A DNA stretch of 64,000 nt, taken from positions 248,001-312,000 of the forward strand of contig JAHLKG010000014.1 in the NCBI GenBank assembly GCA_025526995.1, in the 5' to 3' direction. The stretch comes from Powellomyces hirtus. Lineage: Eukaryota > Chytridiomycota > Chytridiomycetes > Spizellomycetales > Powellomycetaceae. Below the pieces are notes generated by a model that was given only the letters and a program-made list of their open reading frames with translations, was not told where the DNA came from and ran no database searches. The translations under genes and the position numbers were made by a program. Positions within the stretch are counted from its first letter, which is position 1. Every line of letters begins with the position of its first letter. Positions 1-11,192 of this stretch are shown here, piece by piece.

Positions 1-1270
1 TTGGTCGTAATTCCACGAAATGAGATCGAAGACAATGTCAATTTCGCACTGTCTTATTTGGGAGACGTAACTGGTGGGAGGCCGCTCGAAATGATCGGAT
101 CTATCAATGCCTGCATTGTGCTATGTGGAGGTGTTCTTTGCGCTTTCGTCGGTATTGGTAAGTCCATACCGCCCTTATCACCACGGTGTCGCCCTCTGAC
201 AGCGCCTTCTCTTTCAGTCGGATTGATGGGCCATATGGCGAACGACCACCTTCTTCCACAATTTCTGCTGAACAGCAATCGCTTCACTCACTCGTATCAC
301 TCCATCATCCTGAGCTTTTTCCTCCTTTGCGTGCTGCTCGTAGTGGTGACCAGCGCTGATGTCATGCTCCTGTCGCTCTTGTTCGCATTGTGTTTCCTTT
401 TTGTCCTCGCAATGTTCGCCATCGCCAACCTTCTACTCAAATACAAGCGTGGGCGCCTCCGCCGCATTGTAACGACATCCTGGATAACGGTCTTGATTGG
501 GCTGGTTGCTGTTGTTGCTGCGATTGTCGGTAACAGCATCAGCAGCCCATCGATGATTGCCATCTTTGCCGCATTCTTCGGCGTTCTCTTTGCGGCTATG
601 GTCATCCTCATCAATGAAGTTCCCCTTCTGAGGTTTCTGGTGTTCATCACCGATAATCAGGCAAAAATGGGCAACATCACCAATGCTTTGGTGAGAAGGC
701 TCAAGGTTGCCCGCTCTCATCCTGTGTAAGTTACACGTCATGTATCTATATATTTATCTCGCGTTTCTCACAAGAACTCTCGCTCGAATCCTCAGTGCCT
801 TCTTCACAAACCACGATGAAATACATGTGCTCAATAAAGCAGTGCTCTACGTGGCCCAGAATGAACCAACCATGCACCTTCAAATTGTACACTTCTTTGA
901 AGATGTTGCTCACATCCCGCTGAACCTCGAACCAAATTGCCACATCCTCGACCACGTCTATCCCAAAATCAGTATTGATCTGGTAGGTTGGATTCTAACC
1001 TTCCAAACAGACTAGAAAGCATTGAAATGAACTAACCCATATCTCAGATCCTTGTGAAGGGAACGTTCTCCCCGTCATCTGTCGCTTGCATGGCCAAAGC
1101 GCTTGGAATATCTCGGGTATGAAAAGGCATTCTGAGACTGAATTGCCATTATCAGGCAGCTACTTACACCCTCTCTTCTTCCTGTCTAGAATCAATGCTA
1201 TATCACGTGTCCCGGCGAGAACTCAAACCAAATTGGCGACTTCGGGGGTGCTAGGATCATTATGCTCTGA
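1..1270 (+). CDS. APC-superfamily amino-acid permease-like transporter, C-terminal part (5' end outside window)
   Basis: Partial gene. Exons 1-157, 218-725, 796-982, 1048-1116 and 1190-1270 join in frame through GT-AG introns of 60-73 nt. The first two exons encode several long hydrophobic segments (for example SWITVLIGLVAVVAAIVGN), and between them lies the loop GLMGHMANDHLLP, typical of APC permeases where a cytoplasmic loop leads into the later helices. The last four exons encode a soluble tail of about 110 residues ending in GDFGGARIIML. I recall similar tails (ILD..PxIxIDLxxVxGxFxP...GGARII) on APC-type carriers of fungi and oomycetes; that comparison is from memory. Substrate cannot be read from the sequence. 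The first intron (158-217) is a multiple of three with no stop, so unspliced reading continues through it. Confidence 0.72.
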
Positions 1271-1554
1271 AGGCAGTCTGGTAGCCAAGCTCTTCAGAAC
1301 TGAGCTGGTCTTAAATTAAGTACGGGATTTTTACTTATACATATATCGCGATGCATTGACGGAGCGCAGGGGGATATTCATTTTTCATACGCTCTTTTAC
1401 AAATGCGGATGCCATTCCTCGCGATTCGCATCTGGAAAGAACGTGCGCTACACTCGTGCTGCCTTCGAACGCTGGAGGGAAGACGTTGAAAGATCGACGA
1501 TCCGAAGCCAATGATCATCACTATCATTTACCACGGACGGAATGATGATAGTGT

Positions 1555-2457
1555 CTAAGCAGACTGAAGCGGTGGCTCTTGGACGCGGGGCTTATTCGGG
1601 TTATTGTCGAGCAACCAATTCCCCAACCAGGCCTGAAAGTTCAGAATGCGGGGTTGATTGAGTTACATGGGGATAAAATGCTGCCAGATATCTGTACATA
1701 TGTTCAGCCTACCGTCGGGTTTGCGGGTTTCTCCTTGCATAGCTGCGTCAAACCTTGCAAGAGGGTCGGGTATACGGTCGTCTCGAGAATGATTTTGGCT
1801 TCATCAGACGACGGAGGCGGTTGGACTGGGGCTAGGGGTGACAAAATCCACATAAGTGTCGGAAACGATGCGGTATTGGAGCTTATTATTGAGACATACT
1901 GTCTGGGAAAAACAGTCGCAAGTCCCGCTCAACAGCGCTTGGAGACTCGCTCATGTGGAATCCGTTGCGGAGCTCGTCTTCACCATATATCGCGCGGAAA
2001 CTGTATCAAGTTAAATCAGTGAATGAATGCCCCCAAAAGACGACATTTTTTATTCAAAAGACGTTTTTTACCTTTCGCCTTCCCCATGCACATCTTCGAT
2101 GCTCCCAACCACTTTTTTCAGCTCATTAAACCCATCAAATCGCTGCAAAGCCAGCGCCACCACGGGGCCGCTCGTAACATACGAGACCAGCTCCTCGAAA
2201 TCAGGGTCCGACGCCCAATCATTGAAAAACTCGCTCGCTTGCTCGTTCGTTAGGACTGTTCGGCGTCGCTAATACAATTAAGTGGCACAGGATTTCAGGC
2301 AAATTGATCTTGCGTTTCATCCGGTTTGTGTTATCTTTTTTGAAACAATGAGACACGTTACGTTGAAGACTTTGAATCCTGCTTGTCCAAGCTTGTATAC
2401 AATTTCAGACTCGTGGCCAGACACGTCGGGTTTCAAGAGAAGGAAGAGGCGGTCCAT
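1555..2457 (-). CDS. NME5: NME5-type nucleoside diphosphate kinase-like protein with DPY-30 tail
   Basis: Five exons on the minus strand (2362-2457, 2072-2268, 1900-2000, 1713-1831, 1555-1632) give 196 aa, close to the length of human NME5. The NDPK fold begins at the ATG: LLKPD supplies the usual N-terminal lysine (K9), SGPVVALAL is the core strand, and RNGFHMSES carries the histidine (H113) where kinases have NxxHGSD. The loop before SFRAIYG is short, as in the NME5/NME8 group. The last two exons read LETTVYPTLLQGLTQLCKEK and then AWLGNWLLDNN, a DPY-30 dimerisation motif. In animals and algae this fusion works in the axoneme (radial-spoke region), so it implies a motile flagellum. Kinase activity is doubtful because HGSD has become HMSE. 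Confidence 0.88.
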
Positions 2458-2611
2458 GAGAGCCTGTGATCACAAATGGGATGTAGGTGCGGTAGGGATT
2501 GGGAGAAATGACAGCGGCGGACTTTCAGCATATCCTTTCGTGGCTTGGCCTCCGGTGCACGCGAAGTCGACAGGCTCGGAGTGCTTACGTTACGCAACGT
2601 TGACAGTACAA

Positions 2612-2745
2612 CTGCGTTTGCGTTTAAGATGCACAGTGGCGCTACCAGCGTTCCGGGACGATTCTTGCCGACGGCTCTTGCGTTCCAGCATTGGTATTCA
2701 AACAAAAGCGATTTTGCGCGCTGTGCATCTTAAACGCAAACGCAG
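2612..2745. repeat. Perfect 25-bp inverted repeat with 84-nt spacer
   Basis: Bases 2612-2636 are the exact reverse complement of 2721-2745 (arms begin CTGCGTTTGCG and end CGCAAACGCAG). The spacer holds no obvious gene. A short direct repeat, CGGAACCT in two and three-quarter copies, follows at 2767-2788. The element lies between the start of the NME5 gene and tRNA-Ile. It could be a small hairpin transposon relic or a transcribed hairpin; no target-site duplication was identified. Confidence 0.85.
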
Positions 2746-2870
2746 CCTTGGAGCGCCCGAGCACAGCGGAACCTCGGAACCTCGGAACATGTATATGCGC
2801 GTGCAAGTTGCTGTACAATACAAAACAGTTTTGACGCCAATACTGACAATCCACAAGTCATTGGCGACTC

Positions 2871-2877
2871 AAAAAAA
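2871..2877 (-). terminator. Probable RNA polymerase III terminator of tRNA-Ile
   Basis: Seven consecutive A on the plus strand, read as T7 on the minus strand, 25 nt downstream of the tRNA 3' end. Runs of four or more T end Pol III transcripts. Confidence 0.6.
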
Positions 2878-2902
2878 GCCGAACAGAGAATGCAAACTGT
2901 GC

Positions 2903-2976
2903 TGCTCCGCACAGGGGTCGAACCTGTGGCCTTCGCGTTATTAGCACGACGCTCTAACCAACTGAGCTAGCGGAGC
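2903..2976 (-). tRNA. tRNA-Ile (anticodon AAT)
   Basis: A 74-nt cloverleaf can be folded. The acceptor stem is GCTCCGC/GCGGAGC with discriminator A, the D arm is TAGCTCAGTTGGTTAGAGC, the anticodon stem TCGTG/CGCGA holds loop CTAATAA, and the T arm contains GGTTCGACCCC. The anticodon AAT (AAU, normally modified to IAU) reads isoleucine codons. There is no intron and no encoded CCA, as expected for a eukaryotic nuclear tRNA. Confidence 0.97.
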
Positions 2977-3302
2977 TGATGACCGACCGCAGAGGGTCTT
3001 AAAAGTAAGAGTAAGATTCTATATACAGCATCTGCAGCTTAAAACGGTTTCTCTGTAATTCTCTGTAATAGCTACATTGCTCTTCTTTTCGAAAAGCAAG
3101 AGATGCATGACTGCATGGTCATTCATGATCAGATACTTTTGTGACAAGGAACTTAGACACCTGTCGTCGTTTCTGTCATCAGACCCTCCGAAATTCCGCC
3201 GTGGCTTCCAAGAGTAGCCAAGAAACGCGTCATGTCGTCGGAAAATTCCATATTTCAGGACACTGTCAAATTCCATATAGCCAAAAATTGGAATACACGA
3301 AA

Positions 3303-4124
3303 ATGCCACCATTAACGATCGCGATAGAAGACGAAACGATACCATTTATTTGCGAAGACTTTTCTCTATTTAAACGTATGTACAAGATAGTCTTTTGATG
3401 CAGCACCAAAACCCATGATAACCAGTTGATATTTTTGTGCAGGAACATTGCAGGTTGGGCAACATTTGGGACAGCGGGACCTCCATGAGCTAGCTGAAGT
3501 GACTCACTGCAGCAATGCTACTGAAAGGAATCAAGGGCATTGGACGACAATGTTATTCCGAAGCTGAATGCCCTCACGACTCGCTCTGCGGATGTGAAGC
3601 AGGTAAGCAAACGAAACCTGACGGATGCGGTTCTGGAACGAACTGCAACCAAACTAAACGCAGTAATTCTTGCTTTGGGCTATAGTCTTGCAGATTTTTT
3701 GAGCAATCGTTGAATGTCGCATATCGAGAGAGGGAGAGGTCAGTCCATGGCTCTGTTTACCGGTGGTCTGACAAGCGCGAAGGTGTAATGAATGACCCAC
3801 GGTAATCTACTCTTTGCAAGGCTGATATCTCGATGTCTGAGAATACGCGGAGACAAGTTGGCAGAGAAACGTGCACACCTGGAAGCGCGGCCTGATGACG
3901 CTGACTTGAGAAACTCGCTTTTGCTGGAAGAAAGCCAGGTATGAACTCCCGTTCGCCGCTGTTGGGCAGGGGTCGCTGATATTTGATTGTAGCGAAGCGC
4001 TGTTCAGCGTGAATTTACAGTGGAAGAAATCTTGCGAGAGCGAACCCATAGTGTTTTCCAGCAGCGTTGCCTTGTTCACACCACAATTCGGGACTTCTGG
4101 AAAGTTCAGCAGAAAATGGATTGA
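3303..4124 (+). CDS. MIX23: MIX23 (CCDC58) mitochondrial intermembrane-space cysteine protein
   Basis: Six exons (3303-3375, 3443-3453, 3528-3602, 3686-3738, 3821-3938, 3993-4124) give 153 aa. The order of motifs matches human CCDC58: CEDFSLFK near the N-terminus, ALDDNVIPKLN, SCRFFEQSL, ISRC, then a helical stretch, FTVEEILRERTHSVFQQRC and a short basic end. Four cysteines (C17, C55, C76, C136) fall at the family's conserved sites. MIX23 is imported into the intermembrane space by the disulfide relay and supports matrix protein import. Exon 2 is only 11 nt and its downstream donor (CAG|GTTGGG) is weak, but the model restores the conserved FK..L..R.LDDN spacing. No targeting presequence is seen or expected. 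Confidence 0.85.
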
Positions 4125-4370
4125 TAGTGCAAGATATAAACCAAACCGAAATACAAAAATGGGGCAGCATCCTTCCCTCCACCCATCCTAGTTGTCCTCT
4201 CCATCTATATACGCTACTATACAGCTACAAAAATATGAATATACGAACCAAGACTCCAGTCACCCATGCATTTCCAGGAGCACGGTCCGCTGAAGTACTG
4301 TGCCATATGCATGTGTCCACCAGGGTCTGAGCAAAACAACCGTCCAAGATATATGTCCACTTCCACCTGA

Positions 4371-7300
4371 TCAAGGCATTGACCAAGTTGCTGAGTGACG
4401 CTCCGGTACTTCCGCTTCCTGATCCCTGTCCTTCAGTTTCCCGTTGGCTGAGTCTATCGGGCTTGGACCAGAATTCTCACACCAGGTCTGGAAGCGATCT
4501 GTGCCGTTACCCTTGGTGACATGTACTGCACCCTTGGATGAGCTATCTTCCAGAATCAACTTTGAGAAGTCGATGTCGTCCAGAGATCTATCCGTGAGTG
4601 ACGAGGTCGGTGTGTCGCGATTCGCACCCAGGTCCTCCCTGCCGGGAAGCAGCCATTGTTGGCTCTGAAAATCTGGCTGATCTCGGGATGTCTTTCTGCG
4701 TGGCGAAGATCTCCCGCCTTGCATACCGCTGGGACTGTCCGACCCCGCGATTCTATGCGGCTGTCCAGCGTTGTCTCGGCTGAAGAGCACGTCGGAGCGA
4801 GGGCGGATGGCCATAGTGGGGAAAGGGAACGGTTCCTCTTCTCCAATGTTGGGCCCTTCGGTGTAGAAGATTTTGGGACGCCAGTCCTGAGCCTCGAGCA
4901 TTACACTAATCAATCACGCGAAGTTGAGTAAAAGGTGGTATTGCAAGCATGACACAATGGACCCACCTCGAGTTTCTGAATTTCTGAATCAGAGCGTTCT
5001 TGCCTTGGATATTGGCGTAGCTCAACGTGCAAACTTTGTCGCTGTTGAACTTTGACCTAGAAGCAACGTCACTACCGGTCCCACAAGTCACGTATACGAA
5101 CGCAGCCTACCATTTCTTGCCCACGACCCTCTCCGCAAAGGATAAGATCGCCGCAGAGCCCGTGAAGTTGATGAAGGCATATCCAACGTTACAGCGGTTC
5201 TTGAAATCCATACGGAGATACAGGAAGTCAAATTCACCCTATGCGAAAATGGATCAATTGGAATGTCTGTAACGAGTGTATCACGTGGAACGCACCTTAT
5301 GGGTTCGATTCAAAAATGCAATCAGCATTTGCTGAGTGTACTTGTTTGGAATGTTTCTGATCATAAATGTGGTTCGGGTATCATACCCCATGGCTGCAGA
5401 CGACGTTAGAACACGGTGTGGTATAGCAGTGGATGCCTATTGACAATACCTATGTTGTAAAGGTTCAATTCATTTGCAGCTGGGATGGAATGTTCATTCG
5501 GTGGAGGCACGGGTTGAGGACTCGCTCCGGAGTCATAGCGTGGGGAATTAGTTCCTTTCCCATACTTGTTCGGAGACCCTGAACCAGCCTGTCGAGCCGG
5601 CGATGCTGTGTGCTTGGTGGAGTGACTGCGCCCAAGAGGATTCGCCGTTCGTGGAGCACCGCTTTTGGGATCCAAAAAGATGGAGCTTTCCAATTCTCGG
5701 GCAAGAGAAGCGTTTACGCAGTTCGCTGAAGCCGCCCGACGAAGAGGGCTGGGTGGAACCGCAGGAGACGAGGTGTCGATTTTGAGACCTTTGTGCTTCA
5801 ATGATTGCCAAGAGCGACCTAGGAGGCCTGGAATGTTTGATGCGGTATCCTAGAAAAAGCAAATTCAGATGAGTCTGGAACTAACGCTGCATTGGTTACT
5901 GAAGTTGGGCGTACCTCATCATTGCCTATGCTATAGTTTGCAAGCTCAGGACCGTGCCCAACCGGACTGCTGGACAAGGCCCTCATGCGAGCCCTAGAAG
6001 GGTTGTTTGCAGCGTGTCCGCGAGGGAAGCGGGCTGAGGAACTTGTATGCGGGTGTGTGTTAATGACGCCCGCTGAGATGGAGCGAGGAAACGCCACATG
6101 AATCGGATAGTCCTTTGAAAGTTCAGGTGAGGAGGTTGATCATGAAAGCCGCTGGGAACGTTACACACCTGTAGGACGAAACCATGAAGAGATTCAAATG
6201 CTTGTCTGGCGGCACGGGTATCCAAAAACTCTGCGGCATAAGAGACATGATTTCCATAGGTAACGCTTCGCAGAAAGCTGACTTTCCCATAGGTCTCAAG
6301 AATTCTCTGAAGAAATGCAAAAAGTGCGTCAATAAAACATTCAAACATCAGTCCATAGGCCCAAGGATGGGACGCACCAGCACCGCAGCATCATCCCGAT
6401 GAGCAAAACCGGAAAGCAAAACCTCTCCTTGGTTGTCGATTAGTTCAGCCACGAATGGATCTCCGGCAGAGAGATCACCGCCCAACAACGCATGCAGCTG
6501 CTCTGGATCGACAAAGTATGTGACTCCTCTCCGATTCCCCAAGTTCATGGAACATAGTGCTCGATACGCGCCCATAGCATGCTCAATATCGAAGAACATC
6601 ACGATAACCCCACTGTACAGGCCTTGTTTCGGACGGAACATGTACCGCACGTCACCGAACGACTGATTGTGTTCTCAGGTTAGCAAAGTGTGTGTGTATC
6701 TATGGCCATTTTAAGGAGGATTCTTACTTGAAGTAGAGTTCTGAGTTCTCCCAAACTGATGTGCACCGGGAGATTGTCCAAAGCAATGTTCCGGCTATGG
6801 TTGAACCGGCCCTGTTCGGGAGCACGGTGCCCTTCGTAAGGAATTCCAAGAGAACCGTTGCTCGGATCTTTATAAATCTCGCCCGGGCCATCGAAGCCTG
6901 GCATGACATGTTCTTCGCCGATCAATGGGCCCGCGTTCCCTTCGTAGTGTGCATTCTGCGAGCGCATAACTCGCTCACGGGTATGGGGAGAAAGAGGGGG
7001 AGTATGGACTAGAATAGTTGGAAGGAAGACAAACTTGGTGTCAGGTACCTTTCGTAACATTTGGTCATACTCAAACAGGAACACTTACGCCGGTTGACGA
7101 GTGCCAATAGCTCGCCCCGGTCTGGTGAACCCGGGTATGATTTGGCGTGGGCCCCGTCTGAAACGCTAGGGTCATACGAACCCATTACCCCACCGTATGG
7201 AGAATGAGCAGGAGTAGGAGGATTCAGGTGCCGAGGTGGGGTCTGGTGAAGGTCTTTGTAATCTCCTGTGAATGAGTTCTCCCGACTATGACCGATCTTT

Positions 7301-7595
7301 GGAGGTGCAGGCTCTTGAAGATATGGACTTTTCATCTAACCGGCGAATAAGATACTAGGTCAGCTACAATGTGCTCCCTATCTGCAACCAGCTCGTGAAC
7401 GGTAGGTACCTTTCGCCAAATGGCGGGCGACTCCGAATATGTAGTCTTTGGGTATGTGTCGGCGTATGCAGTGTCGTATTCAGAGGCAAAAGACTCAGGG
7501 TTCCAAGGCATCCCTACGTCGTTTTCCTTGCCAGCTGTGGTCCGAGCTTCAGCGAAACCGGGCTTGAGCAAACTGAGGTTCACATTCCCCAACAT
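4371..7595 (-). CDS. mei2: Mei2-like RNA-binding protein with three RRMs
   Basis: Eleven exons (7410-7595, 7089-7335, 6728-7008, 6378-6662, 6169-6306, 5915-6112, 5450-5849, 5296-5393, 5111-5238, 4967-5056, 4371-4905) join in frame to 861 aa. RRM1 lies near residues 218-290 (ALDNLPVHISLGELRTLLQ, then YMFRPKQGLYSGVIV). RRM2 is near 310-395. The C-terminal Mei2-specific RRM_2 domain is near 585-685 and carries the hallmark TTFMIRNIPNKYTQQML, DFLYLRMDF and NVGYAFINF, followed by DWRPKIFYTEGPNIGEEEPFP. In fission yeast Mei2 drives entry into meiosis by binding RNA and sequestering Mmi1. The linker between RRM2 and RRM3 is Ser/Pro rich. The start was chosen at the first ATG of an open exon (MLGNVNLS); a longer 5' leader is possible. 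Confidence 0.93.
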
Positions 7596-8938
7596 GATTG
7601 TGGCAAATGCGGGCGACTTGGCAAGCCAATGTGGAAGAGGTAAAACAAGAAAGAGCGAAAGATAAAGTGACAGCTGGAGGCAGTCCGAGGACAAAAAAGG
7701 AGAACTAGGCGGTCGTGGGAATTCCGGAGGGTTGCAATCGAAACGTTGACAATTGTTGATCGGAAGCCACCGGGAAACTGGGTCCACCAACTCAGAAAGT
7801 ACAGGAGCAGAGAGACAAAAAACGAGACGTATGCGTCTCTATGTGAATAGTCTTTAAGGTCCGACGACTATCGGGGGGTTGTGTGGGAAAATGCAGAGGA
7901 AGAATGTCTGGAGGAGGGGGGAGGAACGGGAGGGGGAATGGGAGGGGTAAAAAGAAGCAAACAAGCAAACAAAGCCCAGCCAGCAACAAAGCAGGGTCGC
8001 TTGCAACTTCGGTCATTACGCACATGCAATGGACCTACCAATGGTATGATAGCTCAATGTATCCGTTTTAGGTCAAAAAATGCTGACGGCATCAAGATCA
8101 AGCGCGGAGTTTACCCCACCCAAACTAGCTTCCTTGTCCTCGTTCAATCACTTGCACGAATTGTTGGTTTTTGCGCAGCGATTCAGTCAAAGTGTGACTC
8201 TATGATGCATGCCTCTGGTAGCCGCTTGAACGGCTAACATGCATGTTTGCTGTTTCTCAGTCCCAAACCAAATACACATGTCTCAGCGACTAGGCTTCCT
8301 GACTTGATATATCTAGCAAGAAATGTTGAGGCACTGCTATATTGATTGCCTGGAGCTCTATGATTGCTCTAGATTTAGCGACGGATCCGGGATCGGCAAC
8401 CATAACCCATTTCGGGAGATATCACACTCGTTCATGTCCCCCATCTTCAGATTTATTTCCGCCCGCCCAACGTGAAAAAGAACTCCATGTTCATGCTGGC
8501 TCCATCTTATTTGCGCCTGTCAATGAATCCGACGCTCGCATTCGCTTGCTCCCCCTAGCCATATGCCAATATCTATTGAGAACATCATTGGACATTCTCC
8601 ATCACTCGCATTGGCTGTACTTAGCTGCAGAATGGAGGGCAGCATGGCCTGAAAAGGCCCTCTGGTCATGCGTGGCTCACTTATGCCCACTGAATAATGT
8701 GATTTTGCGGATGGTACATCGGCTTTGCGTAGAAATTGCCACGAGCTTGTCATCTCTTACACGCCGTTATTACATTGGCTAATCTAATGGATAATCAGAT
8801 GTCCACAAAACCATCTTGATTTTCCCATGTGAGTCTTTCTCGTATGTACACCAGACTAAAGTCCATCCTAACACAATACATATTCATCGTCATGGCCACC
8901 TGAGATCAGAGTCACGACACCATTAGGGAGCTAAAGAA
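7596..8938. other. Intergenic stretch between mei2 and cyclin B
   Basis: About 1.3 kb upstream of mei2 and downstream of the cyclin gene. It contains a purine-rich patch (7880-7950) and a plus-strand open frame at 8342-8782 that resembles no family I know and lacks plausible neighbouring exons. It probably serves as mei2 5' leader and promoter. I see no RNA gene. Confidence 0.5.
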
Positions 8939-10865
8939 TCAAAAGTCAGACTCTTCACCGGCTGGATCACTGTGGTAAGCGAGCCAGTCCTCTACGATGA
9001 CGGAAGCTTTCATGAACTTGCGGCTTGCGTATTTCTTGTAAAGGGCCATAGTCTTCTTGGGTCTGATCAGATATTCAATCATCAGTTCTGACACGGGGAT
9101 GATCTGTTCTTCTGTGTATCCAGAGTAGTGGATCAAGCCGGCGTCCTTTCAACGAAATAGGTGAGCAAGCAGCTAAGATTTCATAAACAGTGGGATGGTG
9201 CGTACCCAGGGGCCACGCTCGAGCATTCTGCGAGCCAGATACAAACCGGAGGCTGCAGTCAGCGAAGGCTTCACGGCGAGGAAGCGATGATCAACAATTG
9301 AGATTTCCATCAGGTATTTGGCTATGGTGCGGGTCTGGATATCGTAGGCATCGGCCTTGGAGCAACGACGGAGGAAACTCATGGGACTAGGATAGTGAAG
9401 CTCGAACTTGAGAATTTGCAGAATGTATCGTTCGGCTTTCATAATGTCCTCCGCGTCGAATCCTCCATCTCCGAAGAAGACAATTGAATGGACGCTAGGT
9501 GCATTGACTTCTTCGTACTTGCTTGCAATAAACAAGGAAGCGAGGCCGACAAGTTGGAGTTTGTTCATGGAAACCGGACGGTCAGTAAGGAACCGGTCGA
9601 TGATGTTGACAGCCATGTACAGAGTCTCGGGCAGAAGACGAAAGTGGTTCGAAAGCTCAATGAGCCAGTCAATAAGGATACTGCGCATGCTCCAAGCGAG
9701 GCCTTCCTGGATGTCAATGTAGTTGGGATTGGGCATGGTGATCTCCTGCAATGCCATGAGATGAGACTACGTGCCTGATTATGAAATGAGCAGGTCGGTG
9801 ACACTTTACCTCAAGCTTCAACAAGTACTCGAAGATGTCGTCAACATACTCAGCAACCATCATCGGGTCATTGTGGTCATCAGCATCCATATCCTCCCAG
9901 GTGATGATTTCTTCGAGCACAGGGTCGGTCTTCGCTTTTTTGGCCACCGGCAATGCTTCACCAGCATCGTTTCTGACATGCTTTGGGACCACGGAGATAG
10001 ATGCAGCGGCGCGATTTTCTTTATTTGCATCGCGGTCTTCCGCGGGGGCCTTCCTGATAGCCTTGAGCACAACTTCTTCCTGGAGAAGCTGTTCTTGACG
10101 CACTGCAGCATTGGCTTCCTTGTTTTCACGCAAGACAATGGTTTCTTTGTTCACGGCTTTCTTGACCACCTTGTTCTGTGACACCAGTTGCTAGTGAGAC
10201 GAACAAGCAATAGAAGAGTACTATATATTACTCTCTCTTACCACGGCTTTCACCTCTGGTCGTGCCAGGTCCTTCTTCACGGCCCTTTCCTTCTACAAAA
10301 TCCAAGACGATATTAGCACAATGCCACACACTAGATCAAACTGCGAACGGCGGCAATAATTGAGGGCTGAAAGGAACCACTTACCAAAGGGACATTTTGA
10401 CTTGCCTTGACCAGTACCCTTTTGGTTTCTACGTTGGGTTTGTCGGCAAACACCTTGATATCTTTCTTGACTTTCAAAGGCGCTTTCTTGAGTCCCCCTT
10501 TGTCCAGCGCACCTAAACCTTGGTTTTTCATTGGCACCTGAAAGACACCATACAGTGAAGCGTTGAGCGTTTCATTGCCATTAGGAGAATACATGAACCA
10601 TGGATTTACCATCACGTTCTGCTTCTTCTCTTCGAGGCGGGGCTTGGTGGAAAGTGCCGCGGTTTTGACCACCTTGCCATCCACCATCTTGGGCTTCTGG
10701 CCGGCTGCAGCAGCACGCGTAATACGCTGTAAAACAACAGGAAGATGAGGAACATCACCGCAACGATAACCAAATCTCGGGGAATGCCGCAGCCCTTCCG
10801 AAACACGAGAGGGATATGGCCCACACAGAGCAAGCTAGATCCCTTACCATCTCGGGCTGTTCCAT
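8939..10865 (-). CDS. G2/mitotic B-type cyclin
   Basis: Seven exons (10848-10865, 10611-10726 with first base 10610 included, 10385-10537, 10242-10292, 9810-10175, 9206-9745, 8939-9145) give 483 aa; the first exon has only six codons (MEQPEM). The cyclin box holds MRSILIDWLIEL, ETLYMAVNIIDRFL, LASLFIASKYEEV and FLRRCSKAD, all hallmarks of B cyclins that activate Cdk1 at mitosis. The N-terminal 230 residues are Lys/Ala rich and contain a KEN degron at 165-167. I find no RxxL destruction box in the first 230 residues. Intron 10538-10609 is 72 nt, in frame and stop-free, so a 24-residue insertion would be possible if it were retained. The gene lies in the same orientation as mei2. Confidence 0.94.
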
Positions 10866-11192
10866 GTCAGGCTAATCAGGACACGGAGGAAAGAAGGTCG
10901 CGATTGGGATGTAGGAATCTGGGCGGAAGGAAACGCAAGTTGCGCGTGAGAGACGTTCCCTTTTGAGTCTGCGCGCAGGACAGACTGGCCTGGCCCCGAA
11001 GCAGCGGCACAGCCACGCAGAGCGACTGCACGTTCGGACGACTGATACGTAAGCGTGCGACGCGTTTTACACTGGAATCATCACTATGCCCATAACTGCC
11101 ACTTTTGTTTTGTTCATCACATGTCTGAGGAGGTTTCGTGCTATAGAGGGCTGCCCCTGATTATGTACAAATGATGCTATTTATATGTATAT
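10866..11192. other. Intergenic region upstream of the cyclin gene
   Basis: About 330 bp that should hold the cyclin promoter and the 3' end of the Zn2Cys6 gene. It is GC-rich near 10950-11030 and AT-rich near 11160-11190. I see no gene in it. Confidence 0.5.

Noticed and set aside
1579..2022. 147-residue plus-strand open frame
   Set aside because: It lies antisense to the last exons of the NME5 gene, which have clear NDPK and DPY-30 motifs.
8342..8782. 146-residue plus-strand open frame between mei2 and cyclin B
   Set aside because: No family motif, no signal peptide and no flanking exons; composition looks random.
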